Shown: in pieces, positions 8,474 to 20,445 of the stretch
Layout of the letters: the number at the start of each line of letters is the position of its first letter
Numbering within the stretch: position 1 is the stretch's first letter
Assembly (NCBI RefSeq): GCF_000807255.1
Contig: NZ_CP009268.1
Location: 4,060,384-4,124,383 of the forward strand
Length of the DNA: 64,000 bases
Direction: 5' to 3'
DNA from: Clostridium pasteurianum DSM 525 = ATCC 6013
GTDB taxonomy: Bacteria; Bacillota; Clostridia; Clostridiales; Clostridiaceae
Translations under genes and position numbers: made by a program
Notes under the pieces: generated by a model
What the model was told of the DNA's origin: nothing
Seen by the model: the letters and a program-made list of their open reading frames with translations, nothing else
Databases searched by the model: none

Positions 8474-9118
8474 TTACTCCTGATTAAAATTAAAATAATG
8501 AGTTTCAAGTTCATCCAAAAAATTATACATTAATTCATTAGCTATTTTAAGATAGCTCATTTTAGACAGAATCTGATCTTTAGTTTGAACATATGGATCA
8601 TTAACATTATCATAAGGACAATTATGTATTATTGAGTCAATACTATCTTCACTACTTTCTATATGAAATTGAAAGCCTATAACCCTTTTCTTATACATGA
8701 AAGCCTGATTTTGGCAAGCTTCACTAACAGCTATATTTTCCGCTTCTTTTCCTAACGTACTAAAAGTATCATTATGCCATTGAAAAACATGAAATGATTG
8801 AGGAAAATTTTTAAAAAGTAATGACTTTTTTGCTTCTATATTTAAAGTAACAGGAAACCATCCAATTTCAGCTTCGGGATTTTTTGTAACTTTACCTCCC
8901 AAAACATCAGTTATAAGTTGGGCACCAAGACAAATACCTAGTACAATTTTACCTTTATCTATAGCTTCTTTTATAAGTTGTTTTTCATATTTAAGCCATG
9001 GATAAGTTTTTTCCTCATAAATATTCATAGGACCTCCCATAATTATAAGCCAATCAAATTTGTCTACTGATGGAAGAGATTCATAATTATATAGATGCGT
9101 ACCTGTTAGTTTATACAC
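8474..9118 (-). CDS. Class I glutamine amidotransferase-like protein, N-terminally short
   Basis: A 214-residue reading frame with the amidotransferase nucleophile elbow GICLGAQLI (Cys near residue 63), the oxyanion segment WLIIMGGPMN and the catalytic HIES pair (GFQFHIESSED). It resembles the GMP-synthase-like amidotransferases. The family normally has about 30 more residues at the N-terminus. Here the frame opens with GTG straight after an in-frame TGA and has no ribosome site, so the 5' end is probably lost. Upstream lie decayed frames after anfK, which suggests a deletion. The catalytic core is complete, so activity cannot be excluded. Confidence 0.6.
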   Translation of the reverse strand: MYKLTGTHLYNYESLPSVDKFDWLIIMGGPMNIYEEKTYPWLKYEKQLIKEAIDKGKIVLGICLGAQLITDVLGGKVTKNPEAEIGWFPVTLNIEAKKSLLFKNFPQSFHVFQWHNDTFSTLGKEAENIAVSEACQNQAFMYKKRVIGFQFHIESSEDSIDSIIHNCPYDNVNDPYVQTKDQILSKMSYLKIANELMYNFLDELETHYFNFNQE

Positions 9119-9150
9119 TCAACACTTGACTCTAAATTTAAAATCTTTAA

Positions 9151-9449
9151 TTATTTTTCAAACCAAGGTGGTACATGATCACATTCAACTGTCAAATCCT
9201 CAAACTTATTAGCATTTAAAAATGGTACTAATATATCTTTAGAATTAATTTTTTCGTTATTCTTCATAATTGGTCTAAGATCAATATAATAACTTCCAAC
9301 TTTCCCTGCCAAGGTAGGTACAGGTATCTTCTCTATAGGTTTTCCACTTTAATGCTTTTAGCTTTATTATATTCTTCATTTTGAAGTACCACTTCCAAAA
9401 ATTCTTCTGGAGAGCCTTCTATACCCCATACACTAATCCCCCTCCTTTC
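9151..9449 (-). pseudogene. Remnant of anfO (nitrogenase accessory), frameshifted
   Basis: Two reading frames together give the C-terminal half of an AnfO-like protein. The first contains ISVWGIEGSPEEFLEVV and the second GKPIEKIPVPTLAGKVG followed later by ILVPFLNANKFEDL and ending CDHVPPWFEK. A frameshift near 9345 joins them, and the N-terminal half is absent because the first frame opens after a stop at 9450-9452. AnfO normally follows anfK in Fe-only nitrogenase operons, so position and sequence agree. A sequencing error could explain the frameshift but not the missing N-terminus. Identification is from remembered family patterns. Confidence 0.55.
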
Positions 9450-9469
9450 TTAAGATTTAATTATTGTTA

Positions 9470-9676
9470 TTAATTTTCTCCCTTATTAAAAATACATCTA
9501 ACTGCTGAAATTCTATTCTGATCAAATAACCTATGGACCTGAGTACACATTGAAAGAACCCTATCCGCATCAGATGCCTCAGGATTTTCATAATGATAAT
9601 CTTCAAGAGAACAAATATCGAACATTAAATCCAATGATCTTATAGCTTCATTTCACTCATTATCTATACCCTCTTC
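9470..9676 (-). pseudogene. Small broken gene between anfK and anfO remnant
   Basis: The frame reads EAIRSLDLMFDICSLEDYHY and ends CIFNKGEN, about 60 residues, but an in-frame TGA at 9653-9655 cuts it near its start. An ATG at 9658-9660 with GAGGG 8 bases upstream reads MSEMKL and stops at once in another frame; a small indel would join it to the long frame as MSE...NEAIRSL. So this looks like a small gene with a frameshift at codon 4. I do not recognise the family. Its place suggests an accessory gene of the Fe-only nitrogenase (for example an anfR-like gene), which is inference. Confidence 0.4.
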
Positions 9677-9682
9677 TTAATA

Positions 9683-9724
9683 ATTCTGCCAAAACCTAAT
9701 TTTACAGTTAAGTTTTGGCAGAAT
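9683..9724 (-). other. Stem-loop after anfK
   Basis: A 13-bp perfect inverted repeat (9683-9695 with 9712-9724) with a 16-base loop lies 60 bases past the anfK stop. There is no T-run after it on the minus strand, so it is more likely an mRNA-stabilising or partial-readthrough structure than a full terminator. Confidence 0.55.
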
Positions 9725-9783
9725 ATAATAAATATAAAATAAATCTTATAATATTTAATTACCAAAAAACTATAGTTATGAAT

Positions 9784-11172
9784 TTACCACATAGCAAGTA
9801 TCCATTCTTTATTCTTCTTGTATTCCATATCAGTAAATAATACATTTGCCATTTCTTCTGCAAGCCACATAGCTCCTTCATATCCAACTACAGGATGACG
9901 GAAATATCCAGCTCTATCAAACACAGGGAAACCCACTCTTAACATTGGAATATTATATTCCATAGCAACAAATCTGCCTTTTGAATGTCCCATGATAAGA
10001 TCAAGCTCAAGTCCATGATTCTTTATTCTATCTTCTAATTCCCATAAGTCTGCATTTAACACAACTTCCATATCAAAATCCACTTTTTCTTGAAGATCTT
10101 TAATACGTGGATCATCTACATAATTCTTATTATCATCACCTAAAAGAAGTAATACAGGCTTCATTTCTAAATCAAGACAAAATTCTGTGAGGCCTATAAC
10201 AAGATCAGCATTTCCATAAATAGCAACTTTTTTTCCGGCAAAGAACATATGAGTAAGATCGGTAAGAGTATCTAATGCAATACCTCTTTCATAAGCTAAT
10301 GATTTAGAAATAGGCTTTCCAGTCATCTTACTTAAGTTCTTTAGGAATATATCTGTATTACGAATACCTATAGGGGTTGGTCCTATGACTGCTGGAACTT
10401 GAAATTCACTTTCAAGATATTTAGCAGCATTTCCGCCTTCATATCTGTTAAGCGCAATAGTTCCCATTGCATTTGCTGTATCAGCTATTTCTTCTATAGT
10501 AGTTTCTCCATGAGAAACTGTATTTTCAGATGGTATTAATGGTGAATCAAAACTTTCAGTTTCGAAAAGTACATTGGCTTCTATATTCATTTCTGATAAA
10601 AGGTGCTTTAATGCTTTTACATCACCAGGATTAACCCATCCAGTAATCAAATTGATTTTATCGCTAGCATCGCCTTTTTTAGCAAAATATTTTACAAAAG
10701 CTTCTACTGCTACATCATATCCACTTACCTGACTTCCTTTAAAACTTGGTGTGTGAATAGGAATGAGATGAACTTCTCTACCTGCATATTTTTCTTTAAG
10801 AAGACCATTATTAAGTTTTCTTACAACACCATCTATATCATCTCCTATAACCTCAGTTGAACAGGTTGATATTATAGGTATAACTTTTACATCAGGATAT
10901 CTCATTAAAAGTACGTCTACACCTTCCTCAACACGATTAAGTGCACCAAATACAGCACCATCTTCATGTAATGATGTAGATGCTAATTCAAAACTTTCTT
11001 TAAAATGCTGTGAGAATATCAAACGAACAAACATAACACAGCCTTGTCCTCCATGGACTAATCCTATACAATCTTTTACTCCTATACTAACATACTGCGC
11101 ACCAGCAGGCTGACAGGTAAAAATAGGGTTAATAACACCAGTACGGTCTTTTTCTTTTACTTCACAAGCCAT
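9784..11172 (-). CDS. anfK: Fe-only nitrogenase beta subunit AnfK
   Basis: Beta subunit of the iron-only dinitrogenase, which shares the P-cluster with AnfD. At 462 residues it is shorter than NifK, as expected for AnfK/VnfK. P-cluster cysteines are visible in IFTCQPAGAQ, HGGQGCVMFVR and ISTCSTEVIGDD. Long stretches such as ASTSLHEDGAVFGALNRVEEG and IGPTPIGIRNTDIF follow remembered AnfK sequences closely. Starts 15 bases after anfG with GGAAG before the ATG. The frame is intact to the C-terminal KEWILAMW. Expression would depend on whatever promoter now drives anfD. Confidence 0.95.
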   Translation of the reverse strand: MACEVKEKDRTGVINPIFTCQPAGAQYVSIGVKDCIGLVHGGQGCVMFVRLIFSQHFKESFELASTSLHEDGAVFGALNRVEEGVDVLLMRYPDVKVIPIISTCSTEVIGDDIDGVVRKLNNGLLKEKYAGREVHLIPIHTPSFKGSQVSGYDVAVEAFVKYFAKKGDASDKINLITGWVNPGDVKALKHLLSEMNIEANVLFETESFDSPLIPSENTVSHGETTIEEIADTANAMGTIALNRYEGGNAAKYLESEFQVPAVIGPTPIGIRNTDIFLKNLSKMTGKPISKSLAYERGIALDTLTDLTHMFFAGKKVAIYGNADLVIGLTEFCLDLEMKPVLLLLGDDNKNYVDDPRIKDLQEKVDFDMEVVLNADLWELEDRIKNHGLELDLIMGHSKGRFVAMEYNIPMLRVGFPVFDRAGYFRHPVVGYEGAMWLAEEMANVLFTDMEYKKNKEWILAMW

Positions 11173-11187
11173 AATTTCACTTCCTTT

Positions 11188-11538
11188 CTAGTATCTTGGG
11201 TCTGTAAGTTCTGCATTAAGTGACCCTGTAATAGTTACATAATCTATACGATCTTTTAGTTGTTGCATTAATTGTATAAGTTCATCCTTACTCATATCGT
11301 TTATCCATGGGTACTCAGTTTTATAAGCATCTGCAAGACATAATGCATCTGCATAATAACATCTATCTGCAGGAGTACTAAGATCTACTTCTTCGCCTAA
11401 CAATATCTGTTTAGTTTTAGTTAAAATCCCTTCATTTTGTCTTTCTCTATCCCATTTACGAGAATGAAACTGCCAAAGACAATTCTTCATAATATAATCT
11501 GTAAGCTGATTAAGCTGAACTTTACTTGGATCTTCCAT
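11188..11538 (-). CDS. anfG: Fe-only nitrogenase delta subunit AnfG
   Basis: Small delta subunit found only in the V-type and Fe-only nitrogenases. The 116 residues contain [34 protein letters not shown] and [14 protein letters not shown], all typical. AGGAGG precedes the ATG, and it lies 15 bases after anfD. Its presence excludes a molybdenum nitrogenase. Confidence 0.95.
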   Translation of the reverse strand: MEDPSKVQLNQLTDYIMKNCLWQFHSRKWDRERQNEGILTKTKQILLGEEVDLSTPADRCYYADALCLADAYKTEYPWINDMSKDELIQLMQQLKDRIDYVTITGSLNAELTDPRY

Positions 11539-11553
11539 AATTATCTCCTCCTG

Positions 11554-13539
<1,986 letters not shown>

Positions 13540-14835
13540 ATGAGTAAATTTTTTTATAGACCAATAGTTGGAATCGATGTATCAGCAGACTTTTCAGTAG
13601 TTGCTATACTAGCACCTGACGGTGAAGTTTATAGAAAGCCTTTTAAAATTAAGCACAATAGAAATGGTTTTGATTACCTAGTAGATCAAATAAAAAAAGC
13701 GGAAGAAGAGTTTAACATGAAAACGGCAATTTTCATGGAATCTACTGGTGTATACCATCTTACTCTTTTCCACTTTCTTAGGGATACATTTGAAACATGT
13801 ATCTTAAATCCACTCATTACTAATTGTAACAAGAATGGAGACATAAGAAAAGTGAAAAATGATAAAAAAGATGCATTAACCATTGCTAAAATAGGCAAAT
13901 TTCAAAATGTTAAATATACTTCTGCATTTGATATTGAAATTTATACCTTAAAAGCTCTCTGTAGAGATTACTATAAGTTTACTGATAGTAAATCTACTTT
14001 TAAGAAAAAGCTTTCTACCGACTTAAAAATTATTTTTCCTAGCTATAGCTCTGTTTTTTCAAACATTACTTGCAAAACATCAATAGCAATTTTAAAAGAA
14101 TATTCAAGTCCTAAAGCTATCTTAAATGCTGATAAAAATGAGTTAATAGATCTTATTCGCAGTCATTCAAGAAAAGGACTAACATATAGTGAAAAAATCT
14201 ATAAAAAGCTAATTGATGCTGCTGAAGAAGCTATTTACATTGGTCTTAAATCGCCTAGCCTGTTTGTAAAAATCATGAACACAATTTCTGTAATAGAAAC
14301 TTTAGAAAATCAGCTTAACAATTTATTAAATGAAATTCATTCATTGATGAAAAGCAATAGGATTTCAGAGCAATTTAAGAAAAATGTTCAATTGATTTAC
14401 TCAATACCAGGTATTGGTGAATTAACTGCCATCACAATAATGAGTGAAATAGGCAATATTAAAGGTTTTGTAAAAGCTAAACATTTAGTTGCTTACTTTG
14501 GTATTGACCCATCTGTCAATCAATCTGGTAAGTTTAACAGTAATAAAAATACTATGTCTAAACGTGGTACCAGAATAGGCAGAAGAGCCTTATATGCTGT
14601 GGCATTAGCATCCATACGAACCAGTAGAAGCGGTGAACCTATAAACAAAGTTTTACTTACCTACTATAAAGAAAACCTAAATGGTAAAAGCAAAAAGGTT
14701 GCTTTAGTGGCAATAATGCATAAACTTGTTAATTACATATTCTCCGTCCTAAGGAACCAAAAAGAGTATGAAATACGTGATCCTAAAATACATATTAAAA
14801 TGTATCTTAATAATGGTTCTACTACAGCAGCCTAA
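13540..14835 (+). mobile_element. IS110 family transposase (element 1)
   Basis: DEDD-type recombinase of 431 residues. The N-terminal RuvC-like domain begins PIVGIDVSADFSVVA with acidic residues in IFMESTGVYH and RKVKNDKKDALTIA. The C-terminal Transposase_20 domain has IYSIPGIGELTAITIMSEIG, the catalytic-serine-type segment and KRGTRIGRRALYAVALAS. ATG 13540 has AAAGGAG 9 bases upstream; the longer frame from 13423 has no such site. The frame is complete, so the element may still be active. It is inserted between anfH and anfD and read in the opposite direction to them. It differs clearly from the second IS110 protein in this window. Confidence 0.9.
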
Positions 14836-15020
14836 CGGCTAAAAACTTAAAGACTAATCATCTTACAATTAATTCCATTGTTCGTGCTTTTTCAATGGAT
14901 TATTTGCTATGCAAATTTTTACTCATAAATTATTTTTTTAATTTTTATTGACTTTTACTAGCTGGTCTTTATTTAATACCAAAATTTAACTTCTTTATTT
15001 TATAACTACTGATACAGCTC
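14836..15020. mobile_element. IS110 element 1, 3' end and anfH flank
   Basis: AT-rich DNA between the transposase stop and the anfH stop. It starts with a short hairpin (CAGCC-TAAC-GGCT type at about 14829-14843), then unstructured sequence. The right boundary of the element is somewhere here. No ORF and no minus-strand promoter for anfDGK was recognised. Confidence 0.4.
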
Positions 15021-15878
<858 letters not shown>

Positions 15879-16040
15879 TTATTCATATAGCCGTAGTATA
15901 AAAATTATTTTTACTAAATTACCTTCTGCTGTCCTTTTTGAAAATTATAAAATTATCTTGAAAAATACTTCTTGAAATGTTAAAATAAAAATTGGGTAAG
16001 TTAAATATATCTAGTGTCACTGGGAATATGATATTACCTT

Positions 16041-16278
16041 TCTTCATGGGTATTCGAAGTATCCATGAAGATTTTATAATCTCATCCTATTTGCTTAAAA
16101 CACTATTCACCTCCTCTATTACACATTCTATAAAGTAAGCTTAAGCAAAGTTAGCAAATTAAGTAAGTCTAGTGCCTTTGAAAATTTATTTATTTTCATG
16201 TTCATCATGCACTAGCTTTATTAAATTTACCTTATCATGATGGAATCGTTAAAATATGGCAAGATAAATTTAATAAAG
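16041..16278. other. Three consecutive inverted repeats upstream of anfH
   Basis: Hairpin A: 16041-16052 with 16060-16071 (12 bp, one G-T pair). Element B: CTAGTGC 16169-16175 with GCACTAG 16209-16215, enclosing a second stem 16179-16185 with 16192-16198. Element C: 14 perfect bp, 16216-16229 with 16265-16278, directly next to B. All lie 190-430 bases ahead of anfH. Between A and B, on the minus strand, a GAGGAGGTGA ribosome-like site occurs with no ORF of useful length after it. This could be a leader RNA, a small RNA or the relic of a mobile element; no known riboswitch consensus was recognised. Confidence 0.5.
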
Positions 16279-16937
16279 TTGGCATTATTAAAAACTTTCA
16301 AGTTGAAATTGTGAATATTAGGTTGGTTTTTTATTAATTTATTGATTAATAAGACTATATCATAATTTTATTATTAATACAGTACTCATTTGTTCTATTA
16401 TATTGCTTTCTATTGGATTTAATCATCTTATGTTATATAAACTATTGTATAAGTGAACAATATAAATAATTGTCTTTATAATTGTTATAGCAAAACACAT
16501 TTTGTAGTATTTCAAAACATTTTATTTGTGTTTTATTCCATTATGTACCGTTTTATTACTTTTGGTATAATAAAACTATATCACAATCTGTTATGCAACA
16601 CAATAGTTTTTTGATAAATTATCAACTTTTTTTATTTTTTATTGTATTATTTAAAGAAAATACCCTTTTAAATTTTATATTATTAATTAATTAGCAATTA
16701 TAGATAAGATTTTAATAAACATTTTATAAATACATTGTATTCAATTTAGTTATTTCACGTTTTACTTCTTAGTATATATTTATATTTATTAATATTCATT
16801 TATATAATTAGAAAAAATACTACTTTATTATAAATTAAAGATAAAGGACAAACTTCCTTTAATTTGTATTTACTATAAAATTAAAATTATTTACTTTGTC
16901 TCTAATTTCACAGTAAATACAAGCATAGCTAAAATAA
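16279..16937. other. Gene-free AT-rich intergenic DNA
   Basis: About 660 bases of extremely AT-rich sequence between the structured region and the helicase stop. I see no ORF, RNA gene, clear promoter or long inverted repeat in it. Confidence 0.5.
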
Positions 16938-18695
16938 TTAGATTTTTATGAGAATATTATTTATTTCATCACTGACTTTAATTCTATTTTCATAAACCCA
17001 TTCCTGATCAAATTCTAAATTAAATGCCTTAGAAAATGAATAATAGAGATTTATCTTCTGATAGAATATTTCTAAATCATATAATTCCTTTAAATTACAG
17101 CTTGGTTTAGATATATTATGTTTTTTAGCCACAAAAATTTCATCTACATAAAATAAAAATGCATTAAGCATGTCTTCATTAGAAACATCAAAGGGAATTT
17201 TTAAAAGTCTCCACTGAATTTTATCTTCAAGTCTATATACTTTTATACTGTCTAGTACTTTTAAGTACTCATTTACATCCATTTTTCTATAATAAGACAA
17301 TTTTTCTTCTTTCGTTTTCCATAAAGCAAGCTTTTCTCTTAAAGAAAGTTCTTTTATCTTTAAAATTTCCTCACTAGGTCCTACAACAGCCTGTTCTATT
17401 ATTCTATCTTCTATATCAAGATTCTCTCTTATAAAATCCTGAACCTTATTATAAGTTGCCACATAACCAGTATCGTATATCCCCTTTCTTCCAGCTCTCC
17501 CAGCTATTTGCTTCACTTCTTGAGATTTTAAATATCTCATTTCATTTCCATCAAATTTTTTTATATCCATAAAAACTATTCTCTTTATAGGAAGATTTAC
17601 TCCCATACCTATTGCATCTGTAGTTATTAAAATCTTTGTCTCTTTATTTATAAATTGCTCATATTGTTTTTTTCTGACCTCTGGAGGTAAATCACCATAT
17701 ATAATACTAGCTTTTATGCCCATATTTGAATAATAATAAGCTAAATTCAGCACCATTTTCTTTGAAAATGCTACCAGTGCATCCCCTTCCTCTGCATCTC
17801 TATAGGCAAAAGTCCTATAATCTATCTTAAGCGGTATATCTCTAATATATCTTTTAAGTTTATATTTATCATTACAATCTTCTATTATATCTAGCAGCAA
17901 AGGGCTTGCATTATATGCTCCGCAAACATGAATTTCATTACATTGAATTCCAAGTATAGCCCTAGTCCATGCAGCTCCCCTTTGATCATCATCTATCATC
18001 TGAACTTCATCAATAACAGCTACATCATAAATTTCCTTTATATCCAGCTTTTCTATAGTACAACATATATGCTGTGCCCCTTCTACTATTATTTCTTCTT
18101 CCCCTGTTATAAGACTGCATTTTACACCTTCACTATTTAATCTTTCATAATTCTCAAGAGCCAATATTCTAAGCGGGGATAAATATATACCTTTATTACA
18201 CTGTTTAAGCCTCATCATGGCATTATAAGTTTTACCTGTATTTGTTTCTCCTAAGTGCAGATAAAATTTTCTCTTTAGCCTTCTTGCAGCACTGTATTCA
18301 TCTTTTGGATTTGACGGAAACACTCTATTGAATTCTTCAGATATAATTTCAGGTATATGTTTTGTTATAAGTACGCTTATAATTCCTGATTGAAGATATC
18401 CTTCATAGTCTTCCTCAAGTACATCTTCAAACCCAAATTTAGTATCATTTTTATTATTATAGGCTTCTATAAGCTTTCTTGATATGTACTCCAGCAAAGA
18501 TAGATAACCTTCATATACTAAATCATAATCTTTTAAATTCTCATGCTTAAATTCTCTTAATAATTTAAGTTTTTTTCTTATTGATGCTTCATGTTCCCAA
18601 AGTCCACTTAATTTACTATGATTTATCACGTTCTTTGTTTGGGCAAACTGATTCTTTATCTTTCTAAAATTCCTCTCAATAGCTCCAATCTTCAT
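16938..18695 (-). CDS. SUV3-like DEAD/DEAH-box RNA helicase
   Basis: Superfamily 2 helicase of 585 residues. Walker A is LHLGETNTGKTYNAM (about residue 165), Walker B is VAVIDEVQMIDDD (DEVQ type), motif V region is ITTDAIGMGVNLPI and motif VI is QIAGRAGRKG. The ETNTGKT and DEVQ pattern is that of the SUV3 family, known from mitochondria and some bacteria. The 150-residue N-terminus is helical and unassigned. ATG 18695 is preceded by GGGAGG with a 6-base gap, better than the ATG at 18725. It stands alone, flanked by long intergenic DNA and a terminator. Confidence 0.85.
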   Translation of the reverse strand: MKIGAIERNFRKIKNQFAQTKNVINHSKLSGLWEHEASIRKKLKLLREFKHENLKDYDLVYEGYLSLLEYISRKLIEAYNNKNDTKFGFEDVLEEDYEGYLQSGIISVLITKHIPEIISEEFNRVFPSNPKDEYSAARRLKRKFYLHLGETNTGKTYNAMMRLKQCNKGIYLSPLRILALENYERLNSEGVKCSLITGEEEIIVEGAQHICCTIEKLDIKEIYDVAVIDEVQMIDDDQRGAAWTRAILGIQCNEIHVCGAYNASPLLLDIIEDCNDKYKLKRYIRDIPLKIDYRTFAYRDAEEGDALVAFSKKMVLNLAYYYSNMGIKASIIYGDLPPEVRKKQYEQFINKETKILITTDAIGMGVNLPIKRIVFMDIKKFDGNEMRYLKSQEVKQIAGRAGRKGIYDTGYVATYNKVQDFIRENLDIEDRIIEQAVVGPSEEILKIKELSLREKLALWKTKEEKLSYYRKMDVNEYLKVLDSIKVYRLEDKIQWRLLKIPFDVSNEDMLNAFLFYVDEIFVAKKHNISKPSCNLKELYDLEIFYQKINLYYSFSKAFNLEFDQEWVYENRIKVSDEINNILIKI

Positions 18696-18809
18696 GTCAT
18701 ACCTCCCAAATAAACTTTTATACATTCACTAATACTTATATTTTACCATAGCATAATGAAAACTATGCTGTAATTTCAATGTTACTAATTAAACAATTAG
18801 TTATAAAAT

Positions 18810-18861
18810 AAATAAGGTTTAATATTTAAGATAAAATCATCTCAAATATTAAACCTTATTT
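18810..18861 (-). terminator. Terminator after the osmolyte transporter operon
   Basis: An 18-bp stem (18810-18827 with 18844-18861), with further pairing inside the loop, lies 10 bases past the opuFB stop. The T-rich flank suits minus-strand termination. Confidence 0.75.
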
Positions 18862-18870
18862 TATTTCACA

Positions 18871-20445
18871 TTATTCAATTAAATTCCTACTACGCAGGAA
18901 CTCTTCTGCTACTAATTTTGAATCCTCACCATTATCAACTTTGTAATTAAGGTTTCTCATGTCTTCATCAGTAATTTGCCCTTCAAGTTTTTTCAACAAA
19001 GGTCTCAATTTTGGATATTTGTCCAATGTATCTTCTCTAATTAGAGTGGCTGCATAATATGGTGGAAAAAAATTTTTATCATCTTTTAATGTTTTAAGAT
19101 TAAACTTCTTCAATAATCCATCCGTTGAAAAGGCATCTGCTACCTGTGTTTCATTTTTTTCTAAAGCAGAATATCTAAGACCACCATCTAAGCCCTTAAC
19201 TGTTTTAAAATTCAACCCATATTGTTTTTGAAGTCCAAGATATCCATCAGATCTATTTGCAAACTCCATAGTTGAACCTAAATTCAATTCACTACTTACT
19301 GCAGCTACATCTGATATAGAATTTAAGTTATACTTATCAGCTACATCTTTTTTCACTGCTAACACATAAGTATTATTGAAACCTAAAGGCTTCATCCATT
19401 CCATTTTGTAATTCTTATGAAAATAATCTTTTACAATATCATATACTTTATTTTCATCATTTACTGACTTTTGATTCATTATATTTACAAGGCCTGTACC
19501 TGTATATTCAACATATAAATCTACATTATGATTTTTCATAGAATCAAATACAACACTAGTACCACCTAAATTTAATTTTCTGTCAACTTTATAATTAGTA
19601 TTATGTTCTATAAGTGAAGCAATCATATTTCCCAATATTAATTGCTCATTAAAATTTTTAGAGCCTACAACTATAGTATTTTTATTTCTGTAATATCCAA
19701 ATGCAGCTCCTCCAATTATGCATATAACTACTATTATAGAAATAGCCATCTTATATTTTTTAATAACTGCTATAGTAATAGATGGTTTCTTTTTACTTGT
19801 TCTACTAGAGGCTTTTATACCTATAGGAGTAACTATATTTTCAACTTTACTAATAATAAAATCAAGTACAATAGCAAGAATACAAGCCGGAATAGCTCCT
19901 GCTAAAATCATATTGTTATTTACAGTCTGAACTCCTGAGAATACCAAATAACCGAGCCCTCCTGCTCCAATAAAGGCAGCTATAGTCATAAGACCAACTG
20001 CAGTAACTGCAGATATCCTTATTCCAGACATTATAACTGGCATAGCTAAAGGAAATCTAACCTTTAATAGTATCTGATTATCGGTAAGTCCAATTCCCCT
20101 TGCAGCCTCAACAGTTGACGGATTAATATTTGTAAGTCCTGTAAAAGTATTTTTTACAATAGGCAATAATGAATATAAGACAACCATAGCAATGGCTGGT
20201 TTACTGCCTATCCCAAGAACTGGTATTAAAAATCCTAGTAATGCCAAACTTGGAATGGACTGAACTATATTTGCTATAGTTATAACAGGAGTAGATAACT
20301 TGTTTAATTTAACTATTAATATTCCTAGTGGAATTCCAACTAATATAGAAATTATAACTGAAAATAGCGTTAATTGAATATGCTGAATAATTAAATCATA
20401 TATTTGTAATTTTCTATCAACCACAAAACTAAAAAATTCTTGCAC
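18871..20445 (-). CDS. Osmoprotectant ABC transporter, permease fused to substrate-binding domain (OpuF type)
   Basis: A 524-residue fusion. Residues 15-215 form a BPD-type permease with about six membrane helices (EAA loop region EAARGIGLTDNQILLKVRFPLAMP). A further membrane helix at about 232-252 leads to an OpuAC-like substrate-binding domain (IVVGSKNFNEQLILGNMIASL, then VDLYVEYTGTG). This two-gene layout with a fused binding protein is the OpuF architecture for glycine betaine or choline-like osmolytes. The start is GTG, sharing one base with the TAG stop of the ATPase gene; AAGGAGG is upstream. Solute choice cannot be read directly; it could also be a choline or carnitine importer. Confidence 0.87.
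   Translation of the reverse strand: MQEFFSFVVDRKLQIYDLIIQHIQLTLFSVIISILVGIPLGILIVKLNKLSTPVITIANIVQSIPSLALLGFLIPVLGIGSKPAIAMVVLYSLLPIVKNTFTGLTNINPSTVEAARGIGLTDNQILLKVRFPLAMPVIMSGIRISAVTAVGLMTIAAFIGAGGLGYLVFSGVQTVNNNMILAGAIPACILAIVLDFIISKVENIVTPIGIKASSRTSKKKPSITIAVIKKYKMAISIIVVICIIGGAAFGYYRNKNTIVVGSKNFNEQLILGNMIASLIEHNTNYKVDRKLNLGGTSVVFDSMKNHNVDLYVEYTGTGLVNIMNQKSVNDENKVYDIVKDYFHKNYKMEWMKPLGFNNTYVLAVKKDVADKYNLNSISDVAAVSSELNLGSTMEFANRSDGYLGLQKQYGLNFKTVKGLDGGLRYSALEKNETQVADAFSTDGLLKKFNLKTLKDDKNFFPPYYAATLIREDTLDKYPKLRPLLKKLEGQITDEDMRNLNYKVDNGEDSKLVAEEFLRSRNLIE

Noticed and set aside
16041-16278. CRISPR array upstream of anfH
   Set aside because: The repeats are inverted, of different sequence and size, and there is no regular repeat-spacer pattern or cas gene.
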